The notes: generated by a model not told the origin, from the letters alone. Shown: positions 43,165-53,093, counted from the stretch's first letter. The stretch is DNA of 64,000 nucleotides from G963668435 sp963668435 (GCA_963668435.2 CAXXSC010000010.1:62001-126000), one strand, 5' to 3'. Numbers and translations are program-made.

Positions 43165-44358
43165 CTACTTGCTCCGGAGAGTAATAACCGTAATCTCACC
43201 GGGAACACCGCCCCTGAGCGGAGGCCCCCAGTAACCGCTGCCGCGGTTGATATAGATGGCGGTTCCGTTTTGCATGTGAAGTCCCTTGACATAGGGCTGC
43301 TGCATTCCGACAAAGAGATTCCAGGGCAGATACTGGCCACCGTGCGTGTGCCCGGAAAGAACAAGATCGAATCCGGCTTTTTCTGCCTCGTGAATACTTA
43401 ATGGCTGATGGGCGAGTAGTATCGATGGCGTGTTCTCCGGTGCTCCGGCAAGTGCGGCATGGGGATCCGAATCATGACCATGACGTAAATGACCGCCCTC
43501 ATAATCACTGACCCCGGCAATTACGAGATGGTTGTCATTTTTTTCAATGACCTGATGACTATTCAGCAAAACCTCGAAACCAACACCTTTCATTGCTGCA
43601 ATCCATTTATCCACACCGGAATAATATTCGTGGTTACCGGTAACGAAATACTTGCCAAACGGCGCATCCAGAACTTTCAAGGCTTCAATATACGCAGGCA
43701 AGGATGATGGTTTCCCGTCAGCAACATCCCCGGTCAACGCAATCATATCGCCTTCAAGCTCCTGTGTCATAGTAAGAATACGCTTAAACTGCTTGAGAGT
43801 AATTGTCGATCCGGCGTGAAGGTCTGATATCTGCACGATACGAAAACCATCGAAAGCCGAGCCAAGATTGTTGATGCCGATTTCTATTTCCTCGACTTTC
43901 GGGCCTCGCGACGCGGTAAACAGCCCCCAGGCAATCATAAAGCCAGTTATTATAATGAGAGCGAGATTACTCATCCTGACAAGACCGCCATTTCTAACGA
44001 GTCCAAGCATTGACGCGACAACACCGGGAAGCGGCCTTTCTCCATATATTACCGATATAAGTTTTCCTGAAAGCATTCCTGTAAGCAGCAATAAATCGCG
44101 AGCCGCGATGAAAAGAAACAGCATTGTAACCATACCGAGCAGAACAAAGGTCAGCCAGGTCAGGCAATATATCAGAATGTTCTGATGACCGGCAAAGCGC
44201 AGAAATACCGACACAAACGGCAATGCAAGAAGAATAATGGCAAAGATAATAGAAGAGATGTAAAGCGGTCCACTCAATCCAGCCGGAATAACAAGACGCC
44301 ACCAGACATAGCTGATGACCATTGACAAAACACTTACTGCGAAAATAAAGAAAACCAT
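43165..44358 (-). CDS. Membrane-anchored YkuE/YaeI-type metallophosphoesterase
   Basis: About 397 residues from the ATG at 44358; a TTG 15 codons upstream would extend it without a better ribosome site. Residues 1-155 hold four to five membrane segments; the catalytic domain follows. Motifs: VQISDLHAGS, ALTGDVADG, YFVTGNHEYYSG, LLAHQPLS and LSGHTHGGQYLPW. The wording matches the YkuE/YaeI/TMEM62 group, of which YaeI and relatives act on lipid head groups such as UDP-diacylglucosamine. It lies tail to tail with the exported metallophosphoesterase gene (25-base gap). The two proteins share only the core motifs. Confidence 0.8.
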   Translation of the reverse strand: MVFFIFAVSVLSMVISYVWWRLVIPAGLSGPLYISSIIFAIILLALPFVSVFLRFAGHQNILIYCLTWLTFVLLGMVTMLFLFIAARDLLLLTGMLSGKLISVIYGERPLPGVVASMLGLVRNGGLVRMSNLALIIITGFMIAWGLFTASRGPKVEEIEIGINNLGSAFDGFRIVQISDLHAGSTITLKQFKRILTMTQELEGDMIALTGDVADGKPSSLPAYIEALKVLDAPFGKYFVTGNHEYYSGVDKWIAAMKGVGFEVLLNSHQVIEKNDNHLVIAGVSDYEGGHLRHGHDSDPHAALAGAPENTPSILLAHQPLSIHEAEKAGFDLVLSGHTHGGQYLPWNLFVGMQQPYVKGLHMQNGTAIYINRGSGYWGPPLRGGVPGEITVITLRSK

Positions 44359-44594
44359 GCACAGACTTTCGTTTTGGTGTGTAATCACTGTGAGCAAACT
44401 CAAGCGAGTGCCACTTTACAACGGGGATATTTCGAATATCCGGGTTTAAGAATACTAAAGCAAGTATTTTTACATGAAACAAACCGCATCTTCACATCGT
44501 AAGTCAAAATCTGATATTTCAATTTTGTATTGATATATAAGAGGATAGATAATAAATTGTAAAAACGCGCTTAACACCATAGAGGATTGTACAG

Positions 44595-46790
44595 ATGAGA
44601 GTATCCGGAAAATCAGCCCTTCTTTTCCTGCTGCTGATTATTGCCTTATCGTTTCCGGCAGACATATCTCACGCTGAAGAAGATGTGGACCGCCCGAAAA
44701 TCGGTCTCGCCCTAAGCGGCGGTGGTGCGAAAGGCCTAGCTCATATCGGTGTGTTGAAGGTTCTTGAGGAAGTTGGTGTCCCCATCGACTTTATTGCCGG
44801 CACCAGCATGGGAAGCATCATCGGCGCATTGTATTCCATCGGCTACACCGTTGAAGAAATTGAACAGATAGCGGATCAGGACTGGGTATTCATGCTCTCT
44901 GACGCGATGCCGCTGAATGACATATCGATGGAGGAAAAAGAAGAATCAAGTCTTTTCATCGGATCGATCCCCGTTATAGACAATAAACTTCAACTGCCTT
45001 CTGGCCTTATCAATGGCTACAATATTCAGCTCATGCTCTCGCGCCTCTGCTGGCCGGTTTACAACGTCGATAATTTCGCGGATTTCCCTATTCCGTTTCG
45101 CTGTGTCGCCGCAAATATTGAGACTGGCGACGCCGTTGTTCTTCGCTCCGGCTTCCTGCCTGATGCCCTGCGCGCAAGTATGTCAATCCCCTCTGTTTTC
45201 ACACCTGTTGAAATTGATGGCACCCTGCTCATAGATGGCGGTGTGGCACGCAATATCCCCGTGGAAGACTGCTTCGATATGGGGGCTGATATCGTAATCG
45301 CCGTCGATGTCGGAGAATTATTGAAAACCCGCGATAAACTCGATTCTGTCGTCGATATATTCGAACAGACTCTCAATTATCGTATTTCGCCAAGGGCCCA
45401 GGAACAGAGAGAACTCGCCGATCTGGTTATCAGGCCCGATGTATCCGCTTACGATACGATGAGCTTCGATAAAGCTGTAGATATTATAAAAACCGGTGAA
45501 ATCGCCGCGCAAAACAGCATCGAGCACCTGAAAATACTCGCCAGCCGGGGAAATGAAGGGCCTGTCAGATTACATCCGCAACCACGGGCTGTCTATATAA
45601 AAAAAATAGATGTTAAAGGACTTGATAATGTGTCGCGCGGCCTTGTCGGGGCAAAACTTGCACTTCACGACGATTCCTGGATGAAACCGGAAGACATAGA
45701 AAAAGCAATCAGCCGTCTTTATGGCAGCCGGTATTTTGAAAGTGTGAAATACCGTCTTCACGCGGAAAAGGGCGGCACGAGACTTATTATCGATGTCAAA
45801 GAGGCAAATTCCGAGTATTTCCGTTTCGGTCTTCGTTACGGCAGTGACCTGAAAACGGCAATTATTCTGAACTCAATGTTCAGAAACAAAATTTTCGAAG
45901 GTTCGAAACTGTCGACGAGTACAATTATTGGAGAAAGCTCCGCTTTTAAAGCAAGTTATTTTACCTATATCAGGCGCGACCCCGGTCTCGGGATGTCTCT
46001 TGACTGGCATTCCGGTGATCTTCTCGCCCCAAGGTATGACAATGATGAGCATACGGCAAATTACAAGTATGAATATTTCCTGACAGAACTAAATGTAATG
46101 ACCGTCGACTCGAATACGGCGAGCTTCAAAGCAGGTGCTCATTATGGATATGCGCGATTGGAAAAACTGCTCGGTGTAGAATATCCCGGCGCAAAAAGAA
46201 TGGGGTACATGGGATTCCACGCAAGTTTCAGCGTCAACACATACGATCACAGCTATTTTCCACGAACCGGCAAGAAATTTTGTGTCGAGGTGTTATCCAT
46301 GACCCCAGTCTTCATATCCAGCAAAAAGGACGTGTTTGATGAGCCATGCGAACAGTTCCGTTACGAAGCAAGCAGGGTAGACCCAATCGGAAACAAGTTC
46401 GCTATCAAGAGGAATCTGTATCTCGGCCTTGTAAGAGGCGACAATATCCATCCCGCTTTTTATTACTATCTCGGAGGATATAATCGGCGTCATACGGAAC
46501 TCATCCCATTCGACGGCGTCAATTATCTCCAGGTTGCGGGAAAAGCTGTCGCGGCCGGAGAGATCTGCCTTCGTTACGAAATGGTCAACAAACAGTATCT
46601 TTCATTCAGGGTAAGTGCCGGCAATTTTGGCGACGAGATCAAAGACCTCTACGAGGATCAGTCTCTTTTTTATGGACTGGGTTTTTCATACGCAATCGAC
46701 AGCATGATTGGCCCGGCTCAATTCTCACTTACCTGGAGCTCACGGGAAAACGCACGATACACCCATCTCAATATCGGCTACTGGTTCTGA
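44595..46790 (+). CDS. Patatin-like phospholipase with POTRA and outer-membrane barrel (PlpD-like, type Vd)
   Basis: A 731-residue protein with a Sec signal peptide (about 1-28). The patatin domain (about 34-310) shows the oxyanion motif SGGGAKG (41-47), nucleophile GTSMG (Ser71) and the catalytic Asp in LLIDGG (about 214). Residues about 333-405 form a POTRA domain (IKKIDVKGLDNVSRGLVGAKL and a GTRLIIDVKEA end). The rest is an Omp85/surface-antigen type barrel of aromatic strands ending in the C-terminal NIGYWF. This is the layout of PlpD and FplA, lipases that use their own barrel for surface display or release. It is divergent from the membrane metallophosphoesterase gene. Confidence 0.9.
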   Translation: MRVSGKSALLFLLLIIALSFPADISHAEEDVDRPKIGLALSGGGAKGLAHIGVLKVLEEVGVPIDFIAGTSMGSIIGALYSIGYTVEEIEQIADQDWVFMLSDAMPLNDISMEEKEESSLFIGSIPVIDNKLQLPSGLINGYNIQLMLSRLCWPVYNVDNFADFPIPFRCVAANIETGDAVVLRSGFLPDALRASMSIPSVFTPVEIDGTLLIDGGVARNIPVEDCFDMGADIVIAVDVGELLKTRDKLDSVVDIFEQTLNYRISPRAQEQRELADLVIRPDVSAYDTMSFDKAVDIIKTGEIAAQNSIEHLKILASRGNEGPVRLHPQPRAVYIKKIDVKGLDNVSRGLVGAKLALHDDSWMKPEDIEKAISRLYGSRYFESVKYRLHAEKGGTRLIIDVKEANSEYFRFGLRYGSDLKTAIILNSMFRNKIFEGSKLSTSTIIGESSAFKASYFTYIRRDPGLGMSLDWHSGDLLAPRYDNDEHTANYKYEYFLTELNVMTVDSNTASFKAGAHYGYARLEKLLGVEYPGAKRMGYMGFHASFSVNTYDHSYFPRTGKKFCVEVLSMTPVFISSKKDVFDEPCEQFRYEASRVDPIGNKFAIKRNLYLGLVRGDNIHPAFYYYLGGYNRRHTELIPFDGVNYLQVAGKAVAAGEICLRYEMVNKQYLSFRVSAGNFGDEIKDLYEDQSLFYGLGFSYAIDSMIGPAQFSLTWSSRENARYTHLNIGYWF

Positions 46791-46963
46791 CACAGGCAAT
46801 CACATACTCGCAACCCGGCATAATCTTCAGCAAGCTTTAAACATGCATATATATTGCATTTGAAATCTACTTGCAGACACCTTGCAGCAATAATCAGGTG
46901 TTTGGAAATCTTTGGCGAGGTACATTTCCGGGAGGTTGGGAAGAAGAAAATCAATCGAGGATT

Positions 46964-47635
46964 TCAAATACTGTATTCAAATTTTTCACTATTTATTATG
47001 GTAATATCTTTACCTGACATGCGGATAAAGCCTTTTTCCTCAAACTGTTTCAGAACACGTGTCACTGTTTCGCGGGAACTGATCACCATATTTGCAATCT
47101 CTTGGTGTGTGGGACGGGATTTAATGAAAATACCCTCTTCACATTCTTCACCACGCTCCTCGGCAATCTGCATAAGCAGCGAGGCAATACGGCCATTCAC
47201 GTTTATAAAAGCAAGGCTTCCAATAAGCTCATCCGCTTTTCTGAGGCGTGATGTCAGTTCTCTCATTATCTTCAGAGATATTTTCGGATAGGTCAGAACC
47301 ATTTTCTCGAAATTAGTCCTGTCTATTATGAGCAATTGGCTGTCCTCGTTTGTTATAACAGTAGCCGAACGCGGTTTCCCGTCAAGCAGCGACATATCAC
47401 CGAAAAATTCTCCCTCACGAAGTATGGCTAGTATAATTTCCTCACCAGCTTCTGACACTTTTATAATCTTTACGCTTCCCTTCAGAATGACATACAGTTT
47501 ATCACCGTCTTCGTTCTCAAGGAAAATCACTTTCTTTTTAGGATATTTCATTCGACTTGAGTGGAGATAAATAATATCCAACTCGGACATATCGAGAGAA
47601 GAGAAGAGAGGGACGGCTTTCAGGTAGCTTATCAC
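46964..47635 (-). CDS. Crp/Fnr family transcriptional regulator
   Basis: About 223 residues. I choose the GTG at 47635, six bases after CAGGAG; an ATG seven codons upstream (47656) is the alternative. Residues 1-125 form the cNMP-binding fold (KLYVILKGSVKIIKVS, EGEFFGDMSLLDGKPRSATVI, the last with the FGDMSLLDG and R-S-A elements close to the phosphate-binding cassette). A long dimerisation helix follows, then a winged helix with recognition element THQEIANMVISSRETVTRVLKQFEE. No Fnr-type Cys cluster is present. The ligand is therefore a nucleotide or unknown. No target operator could be assigned; the flanking genes are not obviously related. Confidence 0.9.
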   Translation of the reverse strand: MISYLKAVPLFSSLDMSELDIIYLHSSRMKYPKKKVIFLENEDGDKLYVILKGSVKIIKVSEAGEEIILAILREGEFFGDMSLLDGKPRSATVITNEDSQLLIIDRTNFEKMVLTYPKISLKIMRELTSRLRKADELIGSLAFINVNGRIASLLMQIAEERGEECEEGIFIKSRPTHQEIANMVISSRETVTRVLKQFEEKGFIRMSGKDITIINSEKFEYSI

Positions 47636-47772
47636 ATAATACTCCTGTCGACACATAGTTACGAGAAACTATTCATTGGACAAGATTGTCCTGAACACTT
47701 ATTTATAATAATTATACGGATTCTTTGCCTAATATCAAAATTTTATTTCATGCTTCTGTTAGCTCTTAGAAT

Positions 47773-47804
47773 AAAAAAAGGCGCCGGTATACGGCGCCTT
47801 TTTT
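47773..47804. terminator. Bidirectional hairpin between the Crp/Fnr and DHH genes
   Basis: A 7-bp GC stem (GGCGCCG / CGGCGCC) with a 5-base loop is flanked by seven A on the left and seven T on the right, so it has a U tract on both strands. It lies 20 bases past the stop of the DHH gene on the minus strand. Confidence 0.85.
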
Positions 47805-47824
47805 ATTATTAATGTACCCTGCAC

Positions 47825-48745
47825 TCAGCCGTCCCGCTTCATCTGTTCAATGAGCTCTCTGAGAACTTCTTCCCAATACTCGATAAGGACCTGGCAGGTA
47901 CCGACTTTTTCGTGGCCACCACCTCCATATCGAAGCATGAGCTTGGCAACATTGGTCTGACTTGTGCGGTTGATAATGCTGTGGCCGCAGCTGAAAGTGA
48001 CATTCTCTTTTTCTTTACCCCACTGAACCCTGATTTCGATATTCTGGTCAGGGTAGAGGGCGTAGACAATAAAGCGATTGCCCGTATAGATCGTCTCCTC
48101 TCCGAGAAGGTTGGTAACGATCACATTGTCATGGATTTCACAGCAGCGTTCGAGCATTTTCATGTGGCGTTCAGAATGATCGATGTAACGCTCTACACGC
48201 TCTTTCACATCATCAAGAGCCAGAATCTCATCAATGGTTTTCGTACGGCAGTATTTGATCATGTCCATCATGAGCTGGTAGTTGCTGATACGAAAATCCT
48301 TGAAACGTCCGAGACCCGTTCTCGGATCCATTACGAACGAAAGAAGTATGTATCCCTGGGGATAAAGAAGTTCTTCGGCAGTAAGGTTTCCTGAGTCGCT
48401 CTTGTTGACAGCGTTCAGAAGCGGTTTGAGCTCGCTCCTGAATGTATCATCACCGCCGTAATGGTCCCAGATAACCTGTGCGGCACTGGGTGCCTCACGG
48501 GTCTCGCCCTTGAATTTCAGCTTGCGAAGTTCGAGCCGTTCCGCCTCGCTTGCATGATGGTCGAACCAGAGACCGCAACCTGGAATATATGGTACATTGG
48601 CAACGACATCGTTTTCGTTAGCCTTGACCTTGCCTTCCTGAACATCTTTCGGATGGACGAAATCATATGAATCGATCACACCCATTTCCTCCAGCAACAC
48701 GGCACACACGAGACCATCGAAATCGGAACGTGTTAAAAGCCGCAT
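47825..48745 (-). CDS. DHH-family phosphoesterase, exopolyphosphatase-like
   Basis: A 306-residue protein with an AAGGAGG site. Metal-binding motifs: RSDFDG (Asp8, Asp10), where the family usually has DxDG near the start, LWFDHHAS (the DHH motif) and, in the DHHA1-like C-terminal part, YGGGGHEKVGTC. The family hydrolyses polyphosphate, oligonucleotides or cyclic dinucleotides such as pApA. The short length and HEKVGTC wording fit the stand-alone exopolyphosphatase-like group. It is cytoplasmic. It is a single-gene unit between terminators and an intergenic stretch. Confidence 0.8.
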   Translation of the reverse strand: MRLLTRSDFDGLVCAVLLEEMGVIDSYDFVHPKDVQEGKVKANENDVVANVPYIPGCGLWFDHHASEAERLELRKLKFKGETREAPSAAQVIWDHYGGDDTFRSELKPLLNAVNKSDSGNLTAEELLYPQGYILLSFVMDPRTGLGRFKDFRISNYQLMMDMIKYCRTKTIDEILALDDVKERVERYIDHSERHMKMLERCCEIHDNVIVTNLLGEETIYTGNRFIVYALYPDQNIEIRVQWGKEKENVTFSCGHSIINRTSQTNVAKLMLRYGGGGHEKVGTCQVLIEYWEEVLRELIEQMKRDG

Positions 48746-48879
48746 ATAATACCTCCTTCTTTATCCGGGCAAACTGCTATAGCGTAATTGACATTATACC
48801 AGTAATTTCTTATTTATGCGGCTTTCTGTCAAGCTAAAATATTAATTGGTAATGATAGTAGTGACTATTTTTCACTTTC

Positions 48880-49986
48880 TTAGTAATTGATAACAATCTT
48901 ATGGCCGTTGCCACCCTCGCGTTCAGTGACAGTAATCCTGCCGTTTACGGCTTTTACATCACCGACACCGGTGAAATCGGCCGGTATTTCTGCGAGAAAA
49001 ACAGTATAACTTTTGGTGATCGTTTCAGCCGTATTGATGTATTCATAAATGGGCGTATTATATATTGGGCTGGCGGCAACCATATCGCCAAAAGGCCTGT
49101 GCAGACCTGTAGTTCCAAATTCGAGGCCGCGTGCCGCAGGTTTACCTTCTTTTGCATTCCGCCAGATATTAAGCCAGGGATATTCATCAAGGTCCCAGAT
49201 GTAACCGATCATGAGGTTTTTACCGGCATTGCAAGCTGTTACCCAACCTGTCTCGACATCATCTTTAAAAATAAATGACGTAACATCAGGGGCGTGATTC
49301 GCGCCGAGTTTCCTGAGATCGACAAACTGTCCTTTATAGGCGGTCTCCGGCCAGTATATCGTGTAAGCCGCTGGATCGGGCCAAGAATCCCCCTGGACAA
49401 AGCCTTTCCACGCATTGGCGTCGACAACAGTTGTTTCATCGAGAAAAGGCGCCGCGATGCTTGGATGCTGGACAATATTGTAAATACGGCCGAGTTTGTT
49501 ATCGTTGGTGATTTTTTCCTCGACTTTCATGACCGCGCCCTTAGAGGAAAGCTGCATTTTACGTTCGAGCGACAGTCCCGCTATGGGCAGGGAGCAGTGA
49601 GCAACAGCGCTTGTTCCGCCAGCGCCTTTTGTAGCTTTCTGAAGCACATCCCAGACAACCTGGGTGGCCTCACCGTGAAAAGACATCCCGTTCTTGATTT
49701 CAGACTCATGTGGCCCACCCCAGCGATCGAAACAGATGAAATGCCCCAGAGACTGGGCCTTGATCTTGCCTTTCTCCGGGGGATTCCAACTCAGGGGATT
49801 CAGGTTCGAGCCTTTCATGTGAAAATCGCTGAATGCACCACCGGCCAGATCGAGAGCTACTGTTGCCGCATCGCTTTCAAGAATGAGCTGCTGACGCCAC
49901 GGATAGCCGGTTTCGGAATATGCGAAACCTGATAATAGCACGCAAAACAGAAGTGCCGCTGCTGTCAGTTTAAAAAATGTCTTCAT
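48880..49986 (-). CDS. Secreted mutarotase-superfamily protein
   Basis: A 368-residue protein with an AGGAG site and a Sec signal peptide (about 1-24, ending AYSE). The mature chain has the beta-sandwich style of aldose-epimerase-like proteins: LALDLAGGAFSDFHMKG type strands, NPLSWNPPE, LGHFICFDRWGG, GMSFHGEATQ and LEFGTTGLHRPFGD. Sugar anomer interconversion or sugar binding outside the cytoplasm is inferred. It is the second gene after the calcium-loop protein (25-base gap), probably in the same operon. It resembles the DUF4432 protein at 32627 in fold but not closely in sequence. Confidence 0.7.
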   Translation of the reverse strand: MKTFFKLTAAALLFCVLLSGFAYSETGYPWRQQLILESDAATVALDLAGGAFSDFHMKGSNLNPLSWNPPEKGKIKAQSLGHFICFDRWGGPHESEIKNGMSFHGEATQVVWDVLQKATKGAGGTSAVAHCSLPIAGLSLERKMQLSSKGAVMKVEEKITNDNKLGRIYNIVQHPSIAAPFLDETTVVDANAWKGFVQGDSWPDPAAYTIYWPETAYKGQFVDLRKLGANHAPDVTSFIFKDDVETGWVTACNAGKNLMIGYIWDLDEYPWLNIWRNAKEGKPAARGLEFGTTGLHRPFGDMVAASPIYNTPIYEYINTAETITKSYTVFLAEIPADFTGVGDVKAVNGRITVTEREGGNGHKIVINY

Positions 49987-50011
49987 GTTCTTTTCTCCTG
50001 ATTGTGTATGA

Positions 50012-51715
50012 TTATTTCGCTACGTTTTCAAGTATTTCAGCCGCTAAAGCTATATCGCCGCAATCATAGGCTTTCCGGCAATTCTCAAACCATTTCCTGA
50101 CGTTAAAACGATCACTGACAGCGCCCCAGTATCGTTCACGTATCAGATCATAGTAATAGCGTCTTGACTCGACACTTGCAAGCATTTTTTTCCCGAGAGC
50201 AAAATCCGGATCATATGCGGCAAGTTCATTGTAATAATATGTTTCAATGTTATCACCGTCCTGACCTGCATCAGAAAGAAGGTGTTTCATTGCGCGAATC
50301 ATTCGTTCGCTTTCATCCACTGATTTTTGCACTGAAGGAGTGTGATATTTCTGAAGTTCATTATAGTCGAATGGCAACAGTTCTTTCACATCACTTTCAC
50401 ATTTAACAATCCTTTCATCACTGTTGTCCGCATCTGTATCATAACGCCACAGGTCGAAATAGCCATTGCCGTCGCGGTCTTCCATTTCGATACGCATATC
50501 CGGTATCGTGTCATAATCATAATCAACAGCGATCCAGCCGCTTTCCGCCCCAAAAAGATGTAAACGGGCATCGACCGGAGAAAAATACATCTGCATTCCG
50601 CCCGAAGCATCGGTATCGACTTCATTGCGTTTGTTATACGGCCCGCAGGAAGGGCCGCCCACACGAGGGATATACTCGTTATCGTGGCTGATGACACCTT
50701 CCCAGCGCTCGTTATGCAGCCGACCGGGCAGGGGATCGACATTGCAGTCGTTTTCATCCCAGGTGAGATGAATCTGATTCCATCTCGCCTCTTTCGAAAT
50801 CTGTCGCATACGGTCCCAGCGTAAGATGGGCTCAGTCACACGGCCGCGGATCATTACCCGTTCGCTGTCGGATTCACCAAAAGATACCGGGCCGATGCAG
50901 GAAAGAGAGAAATCGAAATCATGCACATTGTCTTTTTCGCTGTCATTGTCGAGATCCATACTGTACCTGAGATTCTCGGCATTAATTCCGCTTCCGGAAA
51001 AACGGACCACTTCCTCGGAAAAAGTGTCGTCATCGAGATCATAAAATGAAAAGGCATTCTCCCAGATCGGTATCAGTTTCTGCTCCTCGCGGTCGAAGAA
51101 AAAGAGATAGACAAACATTTCATCGCCATTGAAATCGGTTTTCCACTGGGTAATGTGCTGACCATATTCATAATTAGTATGATACCACAAGCGGTTGTCA
51201 TCGCCGTAATCTTTGGCCCATGCAACAAGATAAGCCTTGTCCGACACTTTCTTAGGCATCCGGTTTTTCAGATGTTCATTTTCAGTCCACTGGTACAGAT
51301 ATTGTTCGTCGACATCGTTATCGCCATCAAGATCGTTGTAATCGACAATCCTGTCGATAGTGCCATCACCGTGCCAGTCAGCCACATAGCAGTCGCTGTC
51401 GAGATCGGTGATGCCAGAGGAACCCATATCACCATCCTCGTCTATCACCATAACCACAAGCGGCTGACAACGGTCACCATGACGTTCATCTGTATCGATA
51501 AAATATTTCCTGTCAACTTTTCCGTCACCATTGCTGTCAATCAGAAGCGGCGTATGCTCACTGTCATTGAGCAGTTGCTTAACAATGTCCGGTTTCATGA
51601 GAACCGTTTCGCCCGCAAAATCGGCAAATGCGGCATTTGAATCGTTCTCGGAAGCCTGAGCAGAATGAACACTTAGGCCAAGACACATCACAAGAATCAG
51701 AACAAATGCGGGCAT
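50012..51715 (-). CDS. Secreted hypothetical protein with many Asp-rich calcium-type loops
   Basis: About 567 residues. I choose the ATG at 51715, eight bases after GGAG; the frame extends 18 codons further upstream without need. A signal peptide (MPAFVLILVMCLGLSVHSAQA) is followed by a long chain with many DxDxDG-like loops: DSNGDGKVD, DEDGDMGS, DLDGDNDVDEQ and TDADNSDERIV. Such loops usually bind calcium, as in dockerin or thrombospondin-3 repeats. The last 80 residues are helical (ESERMIRAMKHLLSD and a closing LAAEILENVAK). I do not recognise the family, and no catalytic motif is visible. It is divergent from the M28 peptidase gene and upstream of the secreted mutarotase-like gene. Confidence 0.7.
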   Translation of the reverse strand: MPAFVLILVMCLGLSVHSAQASENDSNAAFADFAGETVLMKPDIVKQLLNDSEHTPLLIDSNGDGKVDRKYFIDTDERHGDRCQPLVVMVIDEDGDMGSSGITDLDSDCYVADWHGDGTIDRIVDYNDLDGDNDVDEQYLYQWTENEHLKNRMPKKVSDKAYLVAWAKDYGDDNRLWYHTNYEYGQHITQWKTDFNGDEMFVYLFFFDREEQKLIPIWENAFSFYDLDDDTFSEEVVRFSGSGINAENLRYSMDLDNDSEKDNVHDFDFSLSCIGPVSFGESDSERVMIRGRVTEPILRWDRMRQISKEARWNQIHLTWDENDCNVDPLPGRLHNERWEGVISHDNEYIPRVGGPSCGPYNKRNEVDTDASGGMQMYFSPVDARLHLFGAESGWIAVDYDYDTIPDMRIEMEDRDGNGYFDLWRYDTDADNSDERIVKCESDVKELLPFDYNELQKYHTPSVQKSVDESERMIRAMKHLLSDAGQDGDNIETYYYNELAAYDPDFALGKKMLASVESRRYYYDLIRERYWGAVSDRFNVRKWFENCRKAYDCGDIALAAEILENVAK

Positions 51716-51857
51716 AAGCTCATCTCCATACGATCTTTCTGTCAGTTTCCGTCTTGACAGGTGCAGCATTTGCTTTGTAGTATAATCATACGAGATTGAT
51801 GGTGACGATTCAAGTTATTTTGAATCGGAGAACGGTACATGAAACGGGGACCACACA

Positions 51858-53093
51858 ATGAAACGCAGAACGTTTATCAAGTCCACCGGCATCGCTTCGT
51901 TATCAGCGGCACTCCCGTCAGGGAAGTCATATGCCGATAGTGAAGTACTGAACGGCATGTCGACAGATACTGTCGAGGGGCGTTACTACTATCTAAAAAG
52001 AATGCTGTTCGAGACATGTACGAAACTTGGCCCCAGGCCGGTCGGTTCAGAAGCTTTCAATCGCGGAATCAGGCTTTTTCACAAAGAAATGAAGCAGAGC
52101 CTTCCCGAAACCTTTCTTGATGAGTTCCAGCTGCAGCGCTGGGAATTGACAGGTGATCCGGTATTCATGGTCGACGGCCAGCGTATCGAAACAACACCTT
52201 TTCATGGAAGCCTGGGCACACCGCGAGTCGGTGCCCGCGGAATACTGCGTAAAAATGACAGCGGATATCCGTTCAGTATTGTCGAGCGCACGACTGGCGA
52301 GGTCCTTGCCAATGTTGCAATCAGTTCTTACGGGCCGGCTATCCCTTCGAACGCATACCGTGACGGCGAGATGGCAAGGACGCCCATTTTCGGTATAGGG
52401 AAATACGACCGCCCGCTGCTCGAAAAAGCTGTCTCTGAAAAATCACGTGTCTACGGCCATTACGAGGTCAAAACTACTAATAATGTGCCGTGTTGGAATG
52501 CTGTTGGCCGCATTCCGGGGAAAACCGACCGGGAGATACTGGTTGTCGCCCATGCCGACACAGTATACACGAGCCCGGGCGCGAACGACAATACGGCCTC
52601 GGCGATTGTAATGCTCATAATGGCGCGGGAACTGGCGAAAACACCGCAGGAGTTCACACTGACATTCCTTGCATCCGGCAGCGAAGAATACGGCGGCTAT
52701 CTCGGTGCCCGGAATTATGCGAAACAGCGTATCGCGGAGGGCAGTATCGAAAACATCGAATATGTTCTCCAGTTTGATTCCCTGACCTACGGACCGGATT
52801 TTCTCCTGACCTCACAGGACAAAGGACTGCGCGATCTCGCCGACAGCATCAACAGCGAACTTGATATTAACGGTAAGCCCCGCCATATCGATAACAGCGG
52901 ATGGGTGATGGATTCGCTACCATTCGAGACTTCAGGCGCAAGACCACTGTTCGTCAACAGCCGCGGCTATGACGGTGTCACATTGCCGGTTTACCACCGT
53001 CCCGAGGATTTACCAGAAACAGTCGCTTTTGACTGTGTGGACAATGCATTCAGAGTATTCAGTGAGTATGTCAGGAAAGTGCAGACACTTTGA
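51858..53093 (+). CDS. Tat-exported M28-family metallopeptidase
   Basis: A 411-residue protein with a GGGGA site. MKRRTFIKSTGIAS is a twin-arginine signal. The mature part is an aminopeptidase of the M28 zinc family: HADTVYTSPGANDNTAS (His near residue 231 and bridging Asp), SGSEEYGGYLGARNY (general base and zinc Glu near 275), and a late zinc His in PVYHRPEDLPE. Between the signal and the peptidase core lies a PA-like insertion (about 100-205). Release of amino acids from exported peptides, or of acyl groups from amino-sugar conjugates, is expected. It is not in an operon with its neighbours. Confidence 0.85.
   Translation: MKRRTFIKSTGIASLSAALPSGKSYADSEVLNGMSTDTVEGRYYYLKRMLFETCTKLGPRPVGSEAFNRGIRLFHKEMKQSLPETFLDEFQLQRWELTGDPVFMVDGQRIETTPFHGSLGTPRVGARGILRKNDSGYPFSIVERTTGEVLANVAISSYGPAIPSNAYRDGEMARTPIFGIGKYDRPLLEKAVSEKSRVYGHYEVKTTNNVPCWNAVGRIPGKTDREILVVAHADTVYTSPGANDNTASAIVMLIMARELAKTPQEFTLTFLASGSEEYGGYLGARNYAKQRIAEGSIENIEYVLQFDSLTYGPDFLLTSQDKGLRDLADSINSELDINGKPRHIDNSGWVMDSLPFETSGARPLFVNSRGYDGVTLPVYHRPEDLPETVAFDCVDNAFRVFSEYVRKVQTL

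Noticed and set aside
46854..47291. 145-codon plus-strand frame
   Set aside because: Antisense to the Crp/Fnr regulator, whose motifs are clear.
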